The translations under genes were made by a program, and so were the position numbers. From positions 1 to 64,000 of the forward strand of contig NZ_BMRF01000014.1 in assembly GCF_014648495.1 (NCBI RefSeq): a stretch of 64,000 nt of DNA, read 5' to 3'. Below the pieces are notes generated by a model, which was not told the origin of the DNA, ran no database searches, and was given only the letters and a program-made list of their open reading frames with translations. Origin of the DNA: Actinomadura cremea. GTDB lineage: Bacteria; Actinomycetota; Actinomycetes; Streptosporangiales; Streptosporangiaceae. Positions 43,845 through 55,923 of this stretch are shown here, one piece after another (the first letter of the stretch is position 1; the number at the start of each line of letters is the position of its first letter).

Positions 43845-44747
43845 TCAGGCCCAGTGGGCGAGGACCTCGCGGGCCAGCGAGCGGTAGGCGTTCGCGCCCA
43901 TCGAGTTGGGGTCGAAGAAGGTGATCGGCTCGCCCGCCACGGTCGCGTCGGGGAACCGCACGGTCCGGTTGATGACCGTGTGGAACACCTTGTCGCCGAA
44001 CGCCTCGACGATGCGCCCGAGCACCTCGCGGGTGTGCAGGGTGCGCGAGTCGTACATGGTGCCGAGGACGCCGTCGATGACCAGGCTCGGGTTGATCCGG
44101 CCCTGCACCTTCTCGATCGTCTCCATCAGCAGCGCGACGCCGCGCATCGCGAAGTACTCGCACTCCAGCGGGATCAGCACCCCCTCGCTGGCCGCCAGCG
44201 CGTTGATCGTGAGCAGGCCGAGCGAGGGCTGGCAGTCGATCAGGATGTAGTCGTAGTGCGGGAGGGCCGACTTCAGCGCCTGCTGCAGGATGTACTCGCG
44301 CCCGACCTCGTGGACGAGCTGGACCTCCGCCCCGGACAGGTCGATGTTGCTCGGCAGGAGGTCCATGCCCTCGACGCTGGTCTCGATGACGATGTCGTCC
44401 CACTCGGTGTCGGCCTCGAGCAGGAGGTTATGGATCGTCATGTCGAGCTGGCGCGGGTCGCCCTTGCCGAGGCCGACCGACAGCGCGCCCTGCGGATCGA
44501 AGTCCACGAGCAGGATGCGGCGGCCGAACTCCGCCAGCGCGGCACCCAGATTGATGGTCGTGGTGGTCTTGCCGACGCCGCCCTTCTGATTGCAGATGGC
44601 GACGATGCGCGCGGGTCCGTGCTCGGCCGGTATCTCGGGTTCCGGGAAATCGGGCACGGGTCGCTGAGTCGGGCCGAGGGCCCGACTCGGATCGGTCTCT
44701 ATGGTGGCGGAGGAGAGGACTCCATCCGCACCGTTCGTGCTGGTCAC
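43845..44747 (-). CDS. parA: ParA-family chromosome-partitioning ATPase
   Basis: The 300-residue protein has the deviant Walker A motif CNQKGGVGKTTTT (about 52-64), VDFDPQGALS (Walker A') and the switch segment IDCQPSLGLLTINAL. A 45-residue hydrophilic N-terminus precedes the ATPase domain. No parB is adjacent, so this is not the oriC parAB pair; it is the conserved ParA found beside scpAB and xerD in actinobacteria. Confidence 0.9.
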   Translation of the reverse strand: MTSTNGADGVLSSATIETDPSRALGPTQRPVPDFPEPEIPAEHGPARIVAICNQKGGVGKTTTTINLGAALAEFGRRILLVDFDPQGALSVGLGKGDPRQLDMTIHNLLLEADTEWDDIVIETSVEGMDLLPSNIDLSGAEVQLVHEVGREYILQQALKSALPHYDYILIDCQPSLGLLTINALAASEGVLIPLECEYFAMRGVALLMETIEKVQGRINPSLVIDGVLGTMYDSRTLHTREVLGRIVEAFGDKVFHTVINRTVRFPDATVAGEPITFFDPNSMGANAYRSLAREVLAHWA

Positions 44748-44891
44748 CAGATCCCTCCCCGGCGGCCGGAAATGCCGTCCAGAACGGGGACTCTATGGCC
44801 CCCTACCATGCCCTCACAAGGCGACGCGCGCCGATCGTCGGTATTTGTCGGTGCCGCGTCACCGCCGATTTCCACCTGGTCAGGAACCAGG

Positions 44892-45923
44892 TCAGGAGCT
44901 CCTCGCACGGGGATGCGAGGTGGCGTAGACCTCGCGCAGGAGCTGCACCGTTACCAGAGTGTAGACCTGCGTGGTGGTCACCGACGCGTGCCCGAGCAAC
45001 TCCTGCACGACGCGCACGTCCGCTCCGCCGTCCAGCAGGTGGGTGGCGAACGAGTGCCGGAGGGTGTGCGGCGAGACGTCCGACAGCTGGGCGCGCTCGG
45101 CGGCGGCGCGCAGCACCATCCACGCGCCCTGCCGCGACAGGCGCCCGCCGCGCGCGTTGAGGAACAGCGCCGGGCCGCCCCTCCCGGCCCCGGCCAGATC
45201 GGGCCGGGCCCGCACCAGGTAGGCGTCGACGGCGCGGGCGGCGTAGTCGCCGACGGGGACGACGCGGTCCTTGCCGCCCTTCCCGGCGACCCGGGCGACG
45301 CCCTCGGCGAGGTCGAGGTCGTCGACGTCCAGCCCGACGGCCTCGGAGATCCGGGCACCCGACCCGTACAGCAGCTCCAGCAGGGCGCGGTCGCGCAGCC
45401 CGCGCGCGGTGCGGGCGTCGGCGGCGGACCAGCCGGACGCCGCGGCCAGGAGCCGTTCGACGTCCTGCACGGAGATCGCCTTCGGGAGCCGGCGCGGCGG
45501 CGTCGGCGGCTTGACGCCGTGCGCGGGATCGTCCGGGGCGAGGCCCTCGCGCAGCGCGAACCGGTGCAGGCCGCGGACGGCGACGAGCGCGCGCGCCGCC
45601 GAGCCCGCCGACAGGGGCGGATGGTCGGGGTCGCCCTCGCGCAGGACGAGCAGGAACCCGCGGACGTCCCGTTCGGTGATCTCGTCGACGGCGGCGCGCC
45701 CCATCAGCCGCATCACCCGCAGGTACCGGCTGAGGTCGCGGCGGTAGGCGCTGAGGGTGTTGGCGGCCAGGCCGCGCTCGACGGCCAGATGCCCCAGGTA
45801 GGTGTCGACGACCGCCGCCAGCGGGCTCGCGGGCGTGTCCGCGCCAGGGTCGGCGTCCGGGTCGGGGGCCGCGGGCTCGGCCGGGAGACGTCCGGTGCTG
45901 CCGCGGGTCGTGCTCGGGGACAG
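44892..45923 (-). CDS. xerD: Tyrosine recombinase XerD, apparently with a CTG start
   Basis: The protein has a SAM-like core-binding domain ([20 protein letters not shown]) and a catalytic domain with R ([11 protein letters not shown]), K (AGKGGKDR), [20 protein letters not shown] and the nucleophile Y (VYTLV). With XerC it resolves chromosome dimers at dif. The frame is open for 360 codons but has no ATG or GTG before residue 70, in the middle of the core domain. The only upstream codon with a good site is CTG at 45923, 7 nt after GAGG. A small dyad overlaps the stop. Confidence 0.85.
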   Translation of the reverse strand: MSPSTTRGSTGRLPAEPAAPDPDADPGADTPASPLAAVVDTYLGHLAVERGLAANTLSAYRRDLSRYLRVMRLMGRAAVDEITERDVRGFLLVLREGDPDHPPLSAGSAARALVAVRGLHRFALREGLAPDDPAHGVKPPTPPRRLPKAISVQDVERLLAAASGWSAADARTARGLRDRALLELLYGSGARISEAVGLDVDDLDLAEGVARVAGKGGKDRVVPVGDYAARAVDAYLVRARPDLAGAGRGGPALFLNARGGRLSRQGAWMVLRAAAERAQLSDVSPHTLRHSFATHLLDGGADVRVVQELLGHASVTTTQVYTLVTVQLLREVYATSHPRARSS

Positions 45924-46005
45924 TGCGGCACCTCTTCCGGCGGTCGTTCCGGCGGGCGGCGCGGCTGATCCGCCCGACGCCGGCCGATGGGGACCCGCCC
46001 ATCAT

Positions 46006-46030
46006 GCCCCCTCGCGCCGGGCGAGGGGGC
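46006..46030 (-). terminator. Terminator after the pyrG-Nudix transcript
   Basis: GCCCCCTCGC pairs perfectly with its complement around a 5-nt loop, 11 bp past the Nudix stop. It separates xerD from the upstream genes, so xerD needs its own promoter in the 83 bp that follow. Confidence 0.7.
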
Positions 46031-46041
46031 GTTGATCGGAC

Positions 46042-46676
46042 TCAGCCCTCGGGCGCGTCGACCGGCCGCAGCCCCGCGAACCCGGCGGCGCGGGCGGCGT
46101 GCGCGGCGAGGATGCCGGTCGAAGCGATCATGTTGTGCACCTCGCCGGCGAGCACCTTGCGGACCGCCTCGTCGAGCGGGACCCACACGACGGGCATGTC
46201 GGCCTCCTCGTGGATCCGCTCGAAGTCGATCTGGTCGGCGGGGACCTCGGTGACGCCGCGGGCGAGGAAGACGCGGACCCGCTCGTCGGACATGCCGGAC
46301 GAGGGGAACACGTCGACGAGGGTGTCCCAGCGCTCGGCCCGGTACCCGGCCTCCTCCAGCAGCTCGCGCTGCGCGAGCTCGTGCAGCGGCTCCCCGGCGA
46401 CGTCCCGCAGCCCGGCGGGCGCCTCCCACAGCAGCCGCCCGACGGCGTGCCGGTACTGGCGGACGAGCAGGACGCGGTCGCGGTCGTCGAGGGCGATGAC
46501 ACCGACGGAGCCGAGGTGTTCGATCACGTCCCGCCCGACGACCTCGGTGCCGTCGCCGCGCGGCATCTCGACCCGGTCGCGCCGGACGTTGAACACGTGG
46601 CCCTTGAAGGCCGCGGTCTCCTCGACGACGTGCCAGCGCTCGGGACGGTCGCGTACGTCGTCCGGTCCGAGCCCGC

Positions 46677-46680
<4 letters not shown>
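46042..46680 (-). CDS. Nudix hydrolase, ADP-ribose pyrophosphatase-like
   Basis: The 212-residue protein carries a full Nudix box ([18 protein letters not shown], with the REL.EE core) after [12 protein letters not shown] and EAPAGLRD, the pattern of ADP-ribose pyrophosphatases. It would hydrolyse ADP-ribose or a related nucleotide sugar. The GTG overlaps the pyrG stop (GTGA), so the two are translationally coupled. Confidence 0.9.
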
Positions 46681-48440
<1,760 letters not shown>

Positions 48441-48448
48441 GGGCCACC

Positions 48449-48454
48449 AGGATA
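48449..48454 (-). promoter_or_regulatory. Probable -10 of the pyrG promoter
   Basis: TATCCT on the minus strand lies 8 nt before the pyrG GTG, which has no clear ribosome binding site. This arrangement fits a leaderless or near-leaderless mRNA. I see no strong -35. Confidence 0.35.
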
Positions 48455-48536
48455 ACAGTCGCGCGCCGGTGAGATGTCCGTAGGGCGAACGTCCGGCGGC
48501 ACGCCGCTCCTGGTCAGGGGGCGGACGGGACGGACG

Positions 48537-48566
48537 CGCGCCGCCGGGCACGGGCCCGGCGGCGCG
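48537..48566 (-). terminator. Terminator after the coiled-coil gene
   Basis: A perfect 13-bp stem (CGCGCCGCCGGGC with its complement) has a 4-nt ACGG loop. It lies 92 bp beyond the coiled-coil gene stop and upstream of pyrG, and separates the two minus-strand genes. Confidence 0.7.
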
Positions 48567-48657
48567 GTGCTCACGGCGCACGGCACCATGGGCGGCCCGC
48601 GTCGGACGGCACCGCGACGAGCGCGACGAGCGCGGACGACGCGGCGGGACGCGTCCG

Positions 48658-50388
48658 CTAGAGGCGGGGCGTCGCGGCGGTCGGCATGATCGTGCGCAGC
48701 TGACGGGTCAGCTCGTCGATCAGCGACCGGGCCTGGTCGGCGGCGTTCTTGGCGGCGTCGCGCTCCTGGGACAGCTCGGCGATCGCGGCGCGCTGCTCGG
48801 TGACCGCCTGGGCCAGCTGGTCGACCCACTGGTCGCGTTCGGCGAGCTTCTCCGCCACGGCGTCGCGCTCGGCGGCCATCTGGCGCATTCCGGCCACGGC
48901 CTTGTCGCGCTCCCGGCCGGCCTGGTCGGCGCGGCCGCGGGCCAGGGTGAGCTCCGACTCGGCGCGGGCCTGCGCCTGGACGGCCGCCTCGCGGGTCCGC
49001 TCGGCGTCCTCGCGGCCCTTGGCGGCGGCGTCGCGCTCCCGCTCGGCCTTCTTGCCCGCCTCCAGCGACTGGGCGGCGGTGTCGAGGGCCTGCTGCCGCT
49101 CGGCCTCGGCGCCCTCGGCACGGCGCTGCGCCTCGGTGGCGCGCCGCTCGGACTCCTGCGCGCGGCGCTCGGCGTCCTGGGCGCGGCGGTCGTTCTCCTG
49201 GGCGCGGCGCTCGGCGGCCTCGGCGCGGCGGCGGCTCTCGTCGGCCTCCTTGCCGGCGGCGACCACGGCGTGCTGCAGGTTCTGCGCGGTCATCTCCGCG
49301 TCGGCGACCTTCGCGCGCAGGGCGGTCAGCTCGGCGTGCGAGGTCTCCAGCGCCCGGGACAGCTCGGCGGCCTGGTCGGCGGCGCGGTCGCGCTCGGACT
49401 CGGCGGCGCGGCGGCCGCCGACGGCGTCCTCGACGGCGCGCAGGGCGTCGTCGCGGGCCTCGCTCATGGCGTCGCGCTGCTGGATGGCCTGCCGGACGGT
49501 CGCCTCCGCCTCGGCGACGCGGCGTTCGGCCTGCTCGGCCTGGGCGCGCGCCTGGCCCGCCTGGCCCTGGGCCTGCTCCATCTGGGTGCGGGCCTGCTCG
49601 GCCTGCGCACGCGCCTGGTCGGCCTGGACCCTGGCCTGCTCGGCCTGCCCGCGGGCCTGGTCGGCCTGGGCGCGTCCCTGCTGCGCCTGGTTCCAGGCGG
49701 CGGCCGCGTCCCGCTGGGCGGCCTCCTTCTCCGTCTGGAGGTTGGCGATCTGGGCGACGGCCTCGTTCTGCACCTCGGTGGCGCGCCGCTCGGCCTCGGC
49801 GATCTTGCGCTCGGCCTCGACGGCGCGGCGGTCGGCCTCCTCGGCCTGCCCCCGCGCACGCTGCACCTCGCCCCAGGCGGCCGCCGCATCGCGCTGCGCC
49901 GACTCCTTCTCCGCCTGGACGGCCGAGACCTGCGACGCGGCGTCGGCCTGCGCCTCGGTGATGCGGCGCTCGGCCTCGACGGCGCGGCGGTCGGCCTCCT
50001 CGGCCTGCCCCCGCGCACGCTGCACCTCGCCCCAGGCGGCCGCCGCATCGCGCTGCGCCGAGTCCTTCTCCGTCTGCAGGGCGGAGATCTGCGACGCGGC
50101 GTCGGTCTGCGCCTCGGAGACCTTGCGTTCGCCGGCGGCCAGGGCGTCGCCGATGAGGTCCGCCATCTGGCGGAGCCGCTCGACGATGTCCCAGGGCTGC
50201 GCCTCGGGCGGCTCGGGCTCGGGCCGGGCGCTCTCGCCGGGCTGGTCGGCCTTGGTCATCTGGATCGGCTGCTGGGCGGCAGGCACGGAGACGTCCGACC
50301 CGCGGGAGGGGTCACGCCCCATCGCGGGCCAGGGGGAGCCCTGTTCCGGGACTCCGCGCGAACCACCCGATCCGTTCAGCTCGCTCAC
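48658..50388 (-). CDS. Long coiled-coil protein with internal duplications
   Basis: The 576-residue protein is Ala, Glu, Gln and Arg-rich and almost entirely coiled coil from about residue 70 onward; there is no membrane segment or enzymatic motif. A 53-residue block (from [20 protein letters not shown] to RRAVEAER) is repeated almost exactly next to itself and then once more in diverged form. Short ARAQA-type repeats and RRAQE/RRATE repeats follow. Such proteins in actinomycetes include cytoskeletal or polar-growth scaffolds (FilP, Scy), but I cannot assign it. GTG follows GAGGAG. Confidence 0.8.
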   Translation of the reverse strand: MSELNGSGGSRGVPEQGSPWPAMGRDPSRGSDVSVPAAQQPIQMTKADQPGESARPEPEPPEAQPWDIVERLRQMADLIGDALAAGERKVSEAQTDAASQISALQTEKDSAQRDAAAAWGEVQRARGQAEEADRRAVEAERRITEAQADAASQVSAVQAEKESAQRDAAAAWGEVQRARGQAEEADRRAVEAERKIAEAERRATEVQNEAVAQIANLQTEKEAAQRDAAAAWNQAQQGRAQADQARGQAEQARVQADQARAQAEQARTQMEQAQGQAGQARAQAEQAERRVAEAEATVRQAIQQRDAMSEARDDALRAVEDAVGGRRAAESERDRAADQAAELSRALETSHAELTALRAKVADAEMTAQNLQHAVVAAGKEADESRRRAEAAERRAQENDRRAQDAERRAQESERRATEAQRRAEGAEAERQQALDTAAQSLEAGKKAERERDAAAKGREDAERTREAAVQAQARAESELTLARGRADQAGRERDKAVAGMRQMAAERDAVAEKLAERDQWVDQLAQAVTEQRAAIAELSQERDAAKNAADQARSLIDELTRQLRTIMPTAATPRL

Positions 50389-51858
<1,470 letters not shown>

Positions 51859-52501
51859 GTCTCCGCCGGACGACCCCGGCCCGCCGATCCCTCGCCCGGC
51901 ACCCGGTGCCCGCCACCCCGGCTCCCCGCCGCACCGGCTCCCCCGCTCCGTCTCCTCACCGCCCCGGCACCCCGGCACCCGTTTACGGGCGCCCGCAACG
52001 TTCCGTTACGTCCCGTCCGAAACAGGGCGTCAGCACAGCGACCGGATCCCCCCTCGGCGGGCGTCCAGAGCGTCCGAAACCCGCAATCGCCTTACCTGTA
52101 AGTGCGTTCACCCTCACGCCTAGGTAAGCCCTTCGGGGGCTTGCCGGGCACTCGGCGCCCCTCCCAGGATCCGCGCCGGCGCCACCTCCCCCACTCGCCC
52201 CACCAGGAGCGATGCGGGCCCCTCCGGGCCCGGGCCGACGTGACGCCCACCGCACCCGAGTCGTTGACGTTAATTCTTAGTGACTTACCTCACACAACCG
52301 ATACACAAATCGGCCCTCCAAGCGATGACAGGCCATTAAGCTTCCGTTCAGGAAGGTGATCGCCCCTTCCGCGGGCGAAGTCGGCAGTACCTCCTGCGTA
52401 ACGTGGGGAAATGACGGTTCCGAGCCGCCGCCGTATCGACTTAATTACTGCGAAATTGTTAAGCGTATCACCATACCCAGTGTGCGGCCGCGCTAAACAT
52501 C
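51859..52501. other. Long non-coding region upstream of the ectoine operon
   Basis: No gene is supported in this 640-bp stretch. A hairpin AAGCCC-TTCGG-GGGCTT (52126-52142) with a UUCG-type loop lies next to a longer-range dyad CTTACCT (52091-52097) with AGGTAAG (52122-52128). From about 52260 the DNA is unusually AT-rich for this genome (TTGACGTTAATTCTTAGTGA; TTAATTACTGCGAAATTGTT). These could be distal regulatory sites of ectABCD; I recognise no known riboswitch. Confidence 0.4.
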
Positions 52502-52556
52502 TCGCAGATAACATTCCTCTGCGATCACGGGCCGAGATTCGCTAAGTTGCCTGGAC
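52502..52556 (+). promoter_or_regulatory. Promoter and inverted repeat upstream of ectA
   Basis: TCGCAGA-N9-TCTGCGA (52502-52524) is a perfect dyad. Its right arm overlaps a possible -35 (CTGCGA, 52519-52524), followed after 18 bp by TAAGTT (52543-52548), which lies 8 nt before the ectA ATG. There is no ribosome binding site, consistent with a leaderless transcript. A repressor on the dyad would block the -35. Confidence 0.5.
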
Positions 52557-53105
52557 ATGGCAGCGCAATCCCTGGAAACACCGAACCGACGCCCGGACGC
52601 GAACGAGACGAACGAGGACGTGCGACTCCAGGAGCCCAGCCTTACCGACGGGCCCGAGATGTGGCGGCTCGCCCGGGACTCCAAGGTCCTGGACGTGAAC
52701 TCGCCGTACAGCTACACGCTCTGGTGCCGCGACTTCGCCGACACCTCGGTCGTCGCCAGCGATGCCGGCGTTCCCTGCGGCTTCATCACCGGTTACACCC
52801 GTCCGTCCAGCACCGACACGTTCTTCGTGTGGCAGGTCGCCGTCGATCACGACCACCGCGGTCAGGGCCTGGCCCGGCGCATGCTCGACGACCTCGCCGA
52901 CCGCCTCGCCGGCCGCGGCCACCGGTACATGGAGGCCACCGTCACACCGGACAACGCCGCGTCGACCGCGATGTTCGAGTCGTTCGCGCGGGCCCGGGGG
53001 TGTGATCTCGTCCGCAGCCCGCTGTTCGGCGCGGAGCACTTCCCCGAGGGGGGACACGAGCCCGAGGTGCTCTTCAGGATCGGCCCGTTCGCCGCCGCCG
53101 ACTGA
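52557..53105 (+). CDS. ectA: L-2,4-diaminobutyrate acetyltransferase
   Basis: This 182-residue GNAT acetyltransferase acetylates the gamma-amino group of diaminobutyrate, the second step of ectoine synthesis. EctA signatures are DVNSPYSYTLWCRDF, GFITGYTRPS, the acetyl-CoA loop VAVDHDHRGQGLARRML and ATVTPDNAAS. It is first in ectABCD. The start is placed directly after the promoter; no Shine-Dalgarno site is visible. Confidence 0.96.
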   Translation: MAAQSLETPNRRPDANETNEDVRLQEPSLTDGPEMWRLARDSKVLDVNSPYSYTLWCRDFADTSVVASDAGVPCGFITGYTRPSSTDTFFVWQVAVDHDHRGQGLARRMLDDLADRLAGRGHRYMEATVTPDNAASTAMFESFARARGCDLVRSPLFGAEHFPEGGHEPEVLFRIGPFAAAD

Positions 53106-53157
53106 CGCACAGATCATCATCTCGTCCTCACTCATCCCAACCTGCCGGAGGCAGATC

Positions 53158-54420
53158 ATGGACACTTTCGTCCGCATGGAATCGGAAGTCCGCGGCTACT
53201 GCAGGAGCTGGCCCACGGTGTTCACCAGCGCCCAGGGCAGCCACATGACCGATGAGAACGGCCGCACCTACCTCGATTTCTTCGCCGGTGCGGGAACGCT
53301 GAACTACGGGCACAACAACCCGCAGCTGAAACGCCGACTCATCGACTATCTGGCGAGCGACGCCATCGTCCACAGCCTGGACATGTACACCACGGCCAAG
53401 CGGGACTTCCTGGAACGGTTCAACGAGTTCGTGCTGTCGCCGCGCGGGCTGGACTACAAGGTCCAGTTCCCCGGCCCGGCGGGCAACAACTCGGTCGAGG
53501 CCGCCCTCAAGCTGGCCCGCAAGTACACCGGCCGTGAGACCGTCGTCAGCTTCACCAACGCCTTCCACGGCATGACGCTCGGGGCGCTGGCGGTCACCGG
53601 CAACTCGATGAAGCGCACCGGCGCCGGGGTGCCGCTCGGGCACGGCGTCGCGATGCCCTACGACAACTACCTCGACGGCCGGACGCCCGACTTCCTGCTG
53701 TTCGACACGATGCTGGACGACAGCGGCAGCGGCCTCGACAAGCCCGCCGCGGTGATCGTCGAGACGGTCCAGGGCGAGGGCGGCATCAACGTCGCCACCG
53801 CCGAGTGGCTGCGCGGGCTGCAGGAGCTCTGCCGCCGGCACGAGATCCTCCTGATCGTCGACGACGTGCAGATGGGCTGCGGCCGCACCGGTCCGTTCTT
53901 CTCCTTCGAGGAGGCCGGGATCACCCCGGACATCGTCTGCCTGTCCAAGTCGCTCAGCGGCTACGGGCTGCCGTTCGCGGTGACCCTCATGCGGCGCGAG
54001 CTGGACGTCTGGGAGCCCGGCGAGCACAACGGGACGTTCCGCGGCTTCAACCCCGCGTTCGTCACCGCCGTCGCCGCCCTGGAGGACTACTGGACCGGCG
54101 AGGGCATGGAGAAGCAGACCCTCGCCAAGGGCCAGCAGGTCCAGGCCGCCCTGGAGGAGATCGCGCTGTCGCACGCCGGCGCCGTCGACTCGGTGCGCGG
54201 CCGCGGCCTGGCGTGGGGCCTGGTCATGAAGGACCCGGAGACGGCCCCGAAGGTCTGCGGCGAGGCGTTCAAGCGCGGGCTGCTGATGGAGACGTCCGGT
54301 CCGGAGGGCGAGGTGGTCAAGCTGCTGCCGCCGCTCACCGTGACCGAGACCGAGCTGGGTCGCGGCCTGGAGATCATCGCCGACTCCGTCGAGGCCGTCC
54401 GCTCGACCGTGGCGGTCTGA
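53158..54420 (+). CDS. ectB: L-2,4-diaminobutyrate-2-oxoglutarate transaminase
   Basis: The 420-residue class III PLP aminotransferase makes diaminobutyrate from aspartate semialdehyde, the first ectoine step. MESEVRGYCRSWPTVF, GAGTLNYGHNNP, the PLP-aspartate in LLIVDDVQMGCGRTG and the lysine in CLSKSLSGYGLP identify EctB. A GGAGG site lies 6 nt before the ATG, 52 bp after ectA. No dedicated aspartokinase gene is in the cluster. Confidence 0.96.
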   Translation: MDTFVRMESEVRGYCRSWPTVFTSAQGSHMTDENGRTYLDFFAGAGTLNYGHNNPQLKRRLIDYLASDAIVHSLDMYTTAKRDFLERFNEFVLSPRGLDYKVQFPGPAGNNSVEAALKLARKYTGRETVVSFTNAFHGMTLGALAVTGNSMKRTGAGVPLGHGVAMPYDNYLDGRTPDFLLFDTMLDDSGSGLDKPAAVIVETVQGEGGINVATAEWLRGLQELCRRHEILLIVDDVQMGCGRTGPFFSFEEAGITPDIVCLSKSLSGYGLPFAVTLMRRELDVWEPGEHNGTFRGFNPAFVTAVAALEDYWTGEGMEKQTLAKGQQVQAALEEIALSHAGAVDSVRGRGLAWGLVMKDPETAPKVCGEAFKRGLLMETSGPEGEVVKLLPPLTVTETELGRGLEIIADSVEAVRSTVAV

Positions 54421-54442
54421 CCCGACCGTCCCGCACGGAGTC

Positions 54443-54471
54443 CGGCGGGCCCTCCCCGAACGGGCCCGCCG
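54443..54471 (+). terminator. Intercistronic hairpin between ectB and ectC
   Basis: CGGCGGGCCC pairs perfectly with GGGCCCGCCG around a 9-nt loop, within the 96-bp gap. It lacks a T-run. It could be a partial terminator or a stabilising 3' end that sets different EctB and EctC levels. Confidence 0.5.
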
Positions 54472-54516
54472 AGGGGCCGTCACCGGCCGCCCCCCGCCGA
54501 TCGAAAGAGGAGATCA

Positions 54517-54912
54517 ATGATCGTTCGTTCCCTGAAGGAGATCATCGGCACCGAGCGCGATGTTCAGGCGCCCACGTGGCACAGCCGCCGGTTCGTGCTG
54601 GCCAAGGAGGGCGTGGGGTTCTCGATGCACGAGACCGTCCTGTACGCCGGGACCGAGACCAAGATGTGGTACGCGAACCACATCGAGGCCGTCTACTGCA
54701 TCGAGGGCGAAGGGGAGCTGATCAACCACGAGAACGGTGAGAAGCACCGTATCGAGCCCGGCGTCATGTACCTGCTCAACGAGCACGAGCACCACACCCT
54801 GCGGGCGCACACCGACGTCAAGACGGTGTGCGTGTTCAACCCGCCCGTGACCGGGCGGGAGGTGCATGACGAGAACGGGGTCTACCCGCTGCTCACAGAG
54901 GAGGACGCATGA
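54517..54912 (+). CDS. ectC: L-ectoine synthase
   Basis: The 131-residue cupin closes N-gamma-acetyl-diaminobutyrate to ectoine. [16 protein letters not shown] at the N-terminus, [17 protein letters not shown] (metal-binding Glu and substrate site) and [11 protein letters not shown] in the cupin core identify EctC. AGAGGAG precedes the ATG. The last codons overlap ectD by ATGA. Confidence 0.97.
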   Translation: MIVRSLKEIIGTERDVQAPTWHSRRFVLAKEGVGFSMHETVLYAGTETKMWYANHIEAVYCIEGEGELINHENGEKHRIEPGVMYLLNEHEHHTLRAHTDVKTVCVFNPPVTGREVHDENGVYPLLTEEDA

Positions 54913-55817
54913 GCATCATCGAGTCGCACCCGACCATCGACGACGCCTACCCCACCCGCAAGGGCACCGAGGCCGCGCTCCTGTACCGACAGGATCCCGT
55001 GGTCTACGGAAGTCCCGGCGAGGGTCCCATCGATGAGGCGACCCTCGACTCCTTCGAGGCCGACGGCTTCCTGAGCGTCGACCAGCTGATCGCGCCGGAA
55101 GAGGTCGAGGACTACCGCGCCGAGCTGCGCCGGCTGTCCGCCGACCCGCAGATCCTGGCCGACGAGCGCACGGTCACCGAGCGCGGGTCGAACGAGGTCC
55201 GGTCCATCTTCGAAGTCCACAAGATCAGCGAAGTCTTCAACGCGCTCGTCAAGGACCCGCGGGTCGTTGGCCGGGCCCGGCAGATTCTCGGCTCGGACGT
55301 TTACGTGCACCAGAGCCGGGTCAACTACAAGCCAGGTTTCACGGGCAAGGACTTCTACTGGCACTCGGACTTCGAGACCTGGCACGCGGAGGACGGCATG
55401 CCTCGGATGCGCGCGGTGAGCATCTCCATCGCGCTGACCGAGAACTTCGTGCACAATGGCGCCCTCATGATTATGCCCGGCTCGCACAAGACGTTCGTGG
55501 CGGCCGTCGGGGAGACCCCCGCCGACCACTACAAGGAGTCCCTGCGCAGCCAGGAGATCGGCACCCCCGACTCGGCCAGCCTGTCCATCCTGGCCGACAA
55601 GCACGGCATCGAACTGTTCACCGGCACCGCCGGCTCGGCGACCATGTTCGACTGCAACTGCATGCACGGCTCCAACGGGAACATCACTCCGTTCCCGCGC
55701 TCCAACGTGTTCATCGTGTTCAACAGCGTGGAGAACACGTGCGTCGAGCCCTTCTCGGCGCCTTCACCCCGCCCCGCGTTCATCGGCGCCCGCGACTTCA
55801 CCCCCGTTCGCGACTGA
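54909..55817 (+). CDS. ectD: Ectoine 5-hydroxylase
   Basis: This 302-residue Fe(II)/2-oxoglutarate dioxygenase converts ectoine to 5-hydroxyectoine. The iron ligands are visible as H and D in [15 protein letters not shown] and a second H in [10 protein letters not shown]; the EctD signature segment between them is intact. It is coupled to ectC. Its presence predicts that 5-hydroxyectoine, often linked to heat and desiccation tolerance, is made along with ectoine. Confidence 0.96.
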   Translation: MSIIESHPTIDDAYPTRKGTEAALLYRQDPVVYGSPGEGPIDEATLDSFEADGFLSVDQLIAPEEVEDYRAELRRLSADPQILADERTVTERGSNEVRSIFEVHKISEVFNALVKDPRVVGRARQILGSDVYVHQSRVNYKPGFTGKDFYWHSDFETWHAEDGMPRMRAVSISIALTENFVHNGALMIMPGSHKTFVAAVGETPADHYKESLRSQEIGTPDSASLSILADKHGIELFTGTAGSATMFDCNCMHGSNGNITPFPRSNVFIVFNSVENTCVEPFSAPSPRPAFIGARDFTPVRD

Positions 55818-55855
55818 CCCGATGAGCGTAACAATTCCATAACCCGACCAAGGTC

Positions 55856-55894
55856 GTTGCGCCCGCGGAGGCATATCGTCTCCGCGGGCGCAAC
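55856..55894 (+). terminator. Strong hairpin between ectD and ehuB
   Basis: GTTGCGCCCGCGGAG pairs perfectly over 15 bp with its complement around a 9-nt loop, 38 bp past ectD and 29 bp before ehuB. With no T-run, it may end ectABCD transcripts or attenuate read-through to the transporter genes. No separate promoter for ehuB is obvious in this gap. Confidence 0.65.
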
Positions 55895-55923
55895 GTCACA
55901 CCCCCCCAAGCAGGAGTTCAACG

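Noticed and set aside
44803..46005. Alternative frame with ATG upstream of xerD as the true product
   Set aside because: Its translation is Arg/Pro-rich without motifs; the XerD catalytic residues are in the other frame.
51970..52160. Possible c-di-AMP (ydaO-type) riboswitch before the ectoine operon
   Set aside because: Hairpins and a GGGTGAA on the reverse strand look suggestive, but the conserved riboswitch core could not be found on either strand.
53158..54420. Hypothesis that ectB continues upstream into the ectA frame as a fusion
   Set aside because: The frame is open upstream, but the ATG at 53158 has GGAGG and matches the EctB N-terminus; upstream translation is an ectA shadow.
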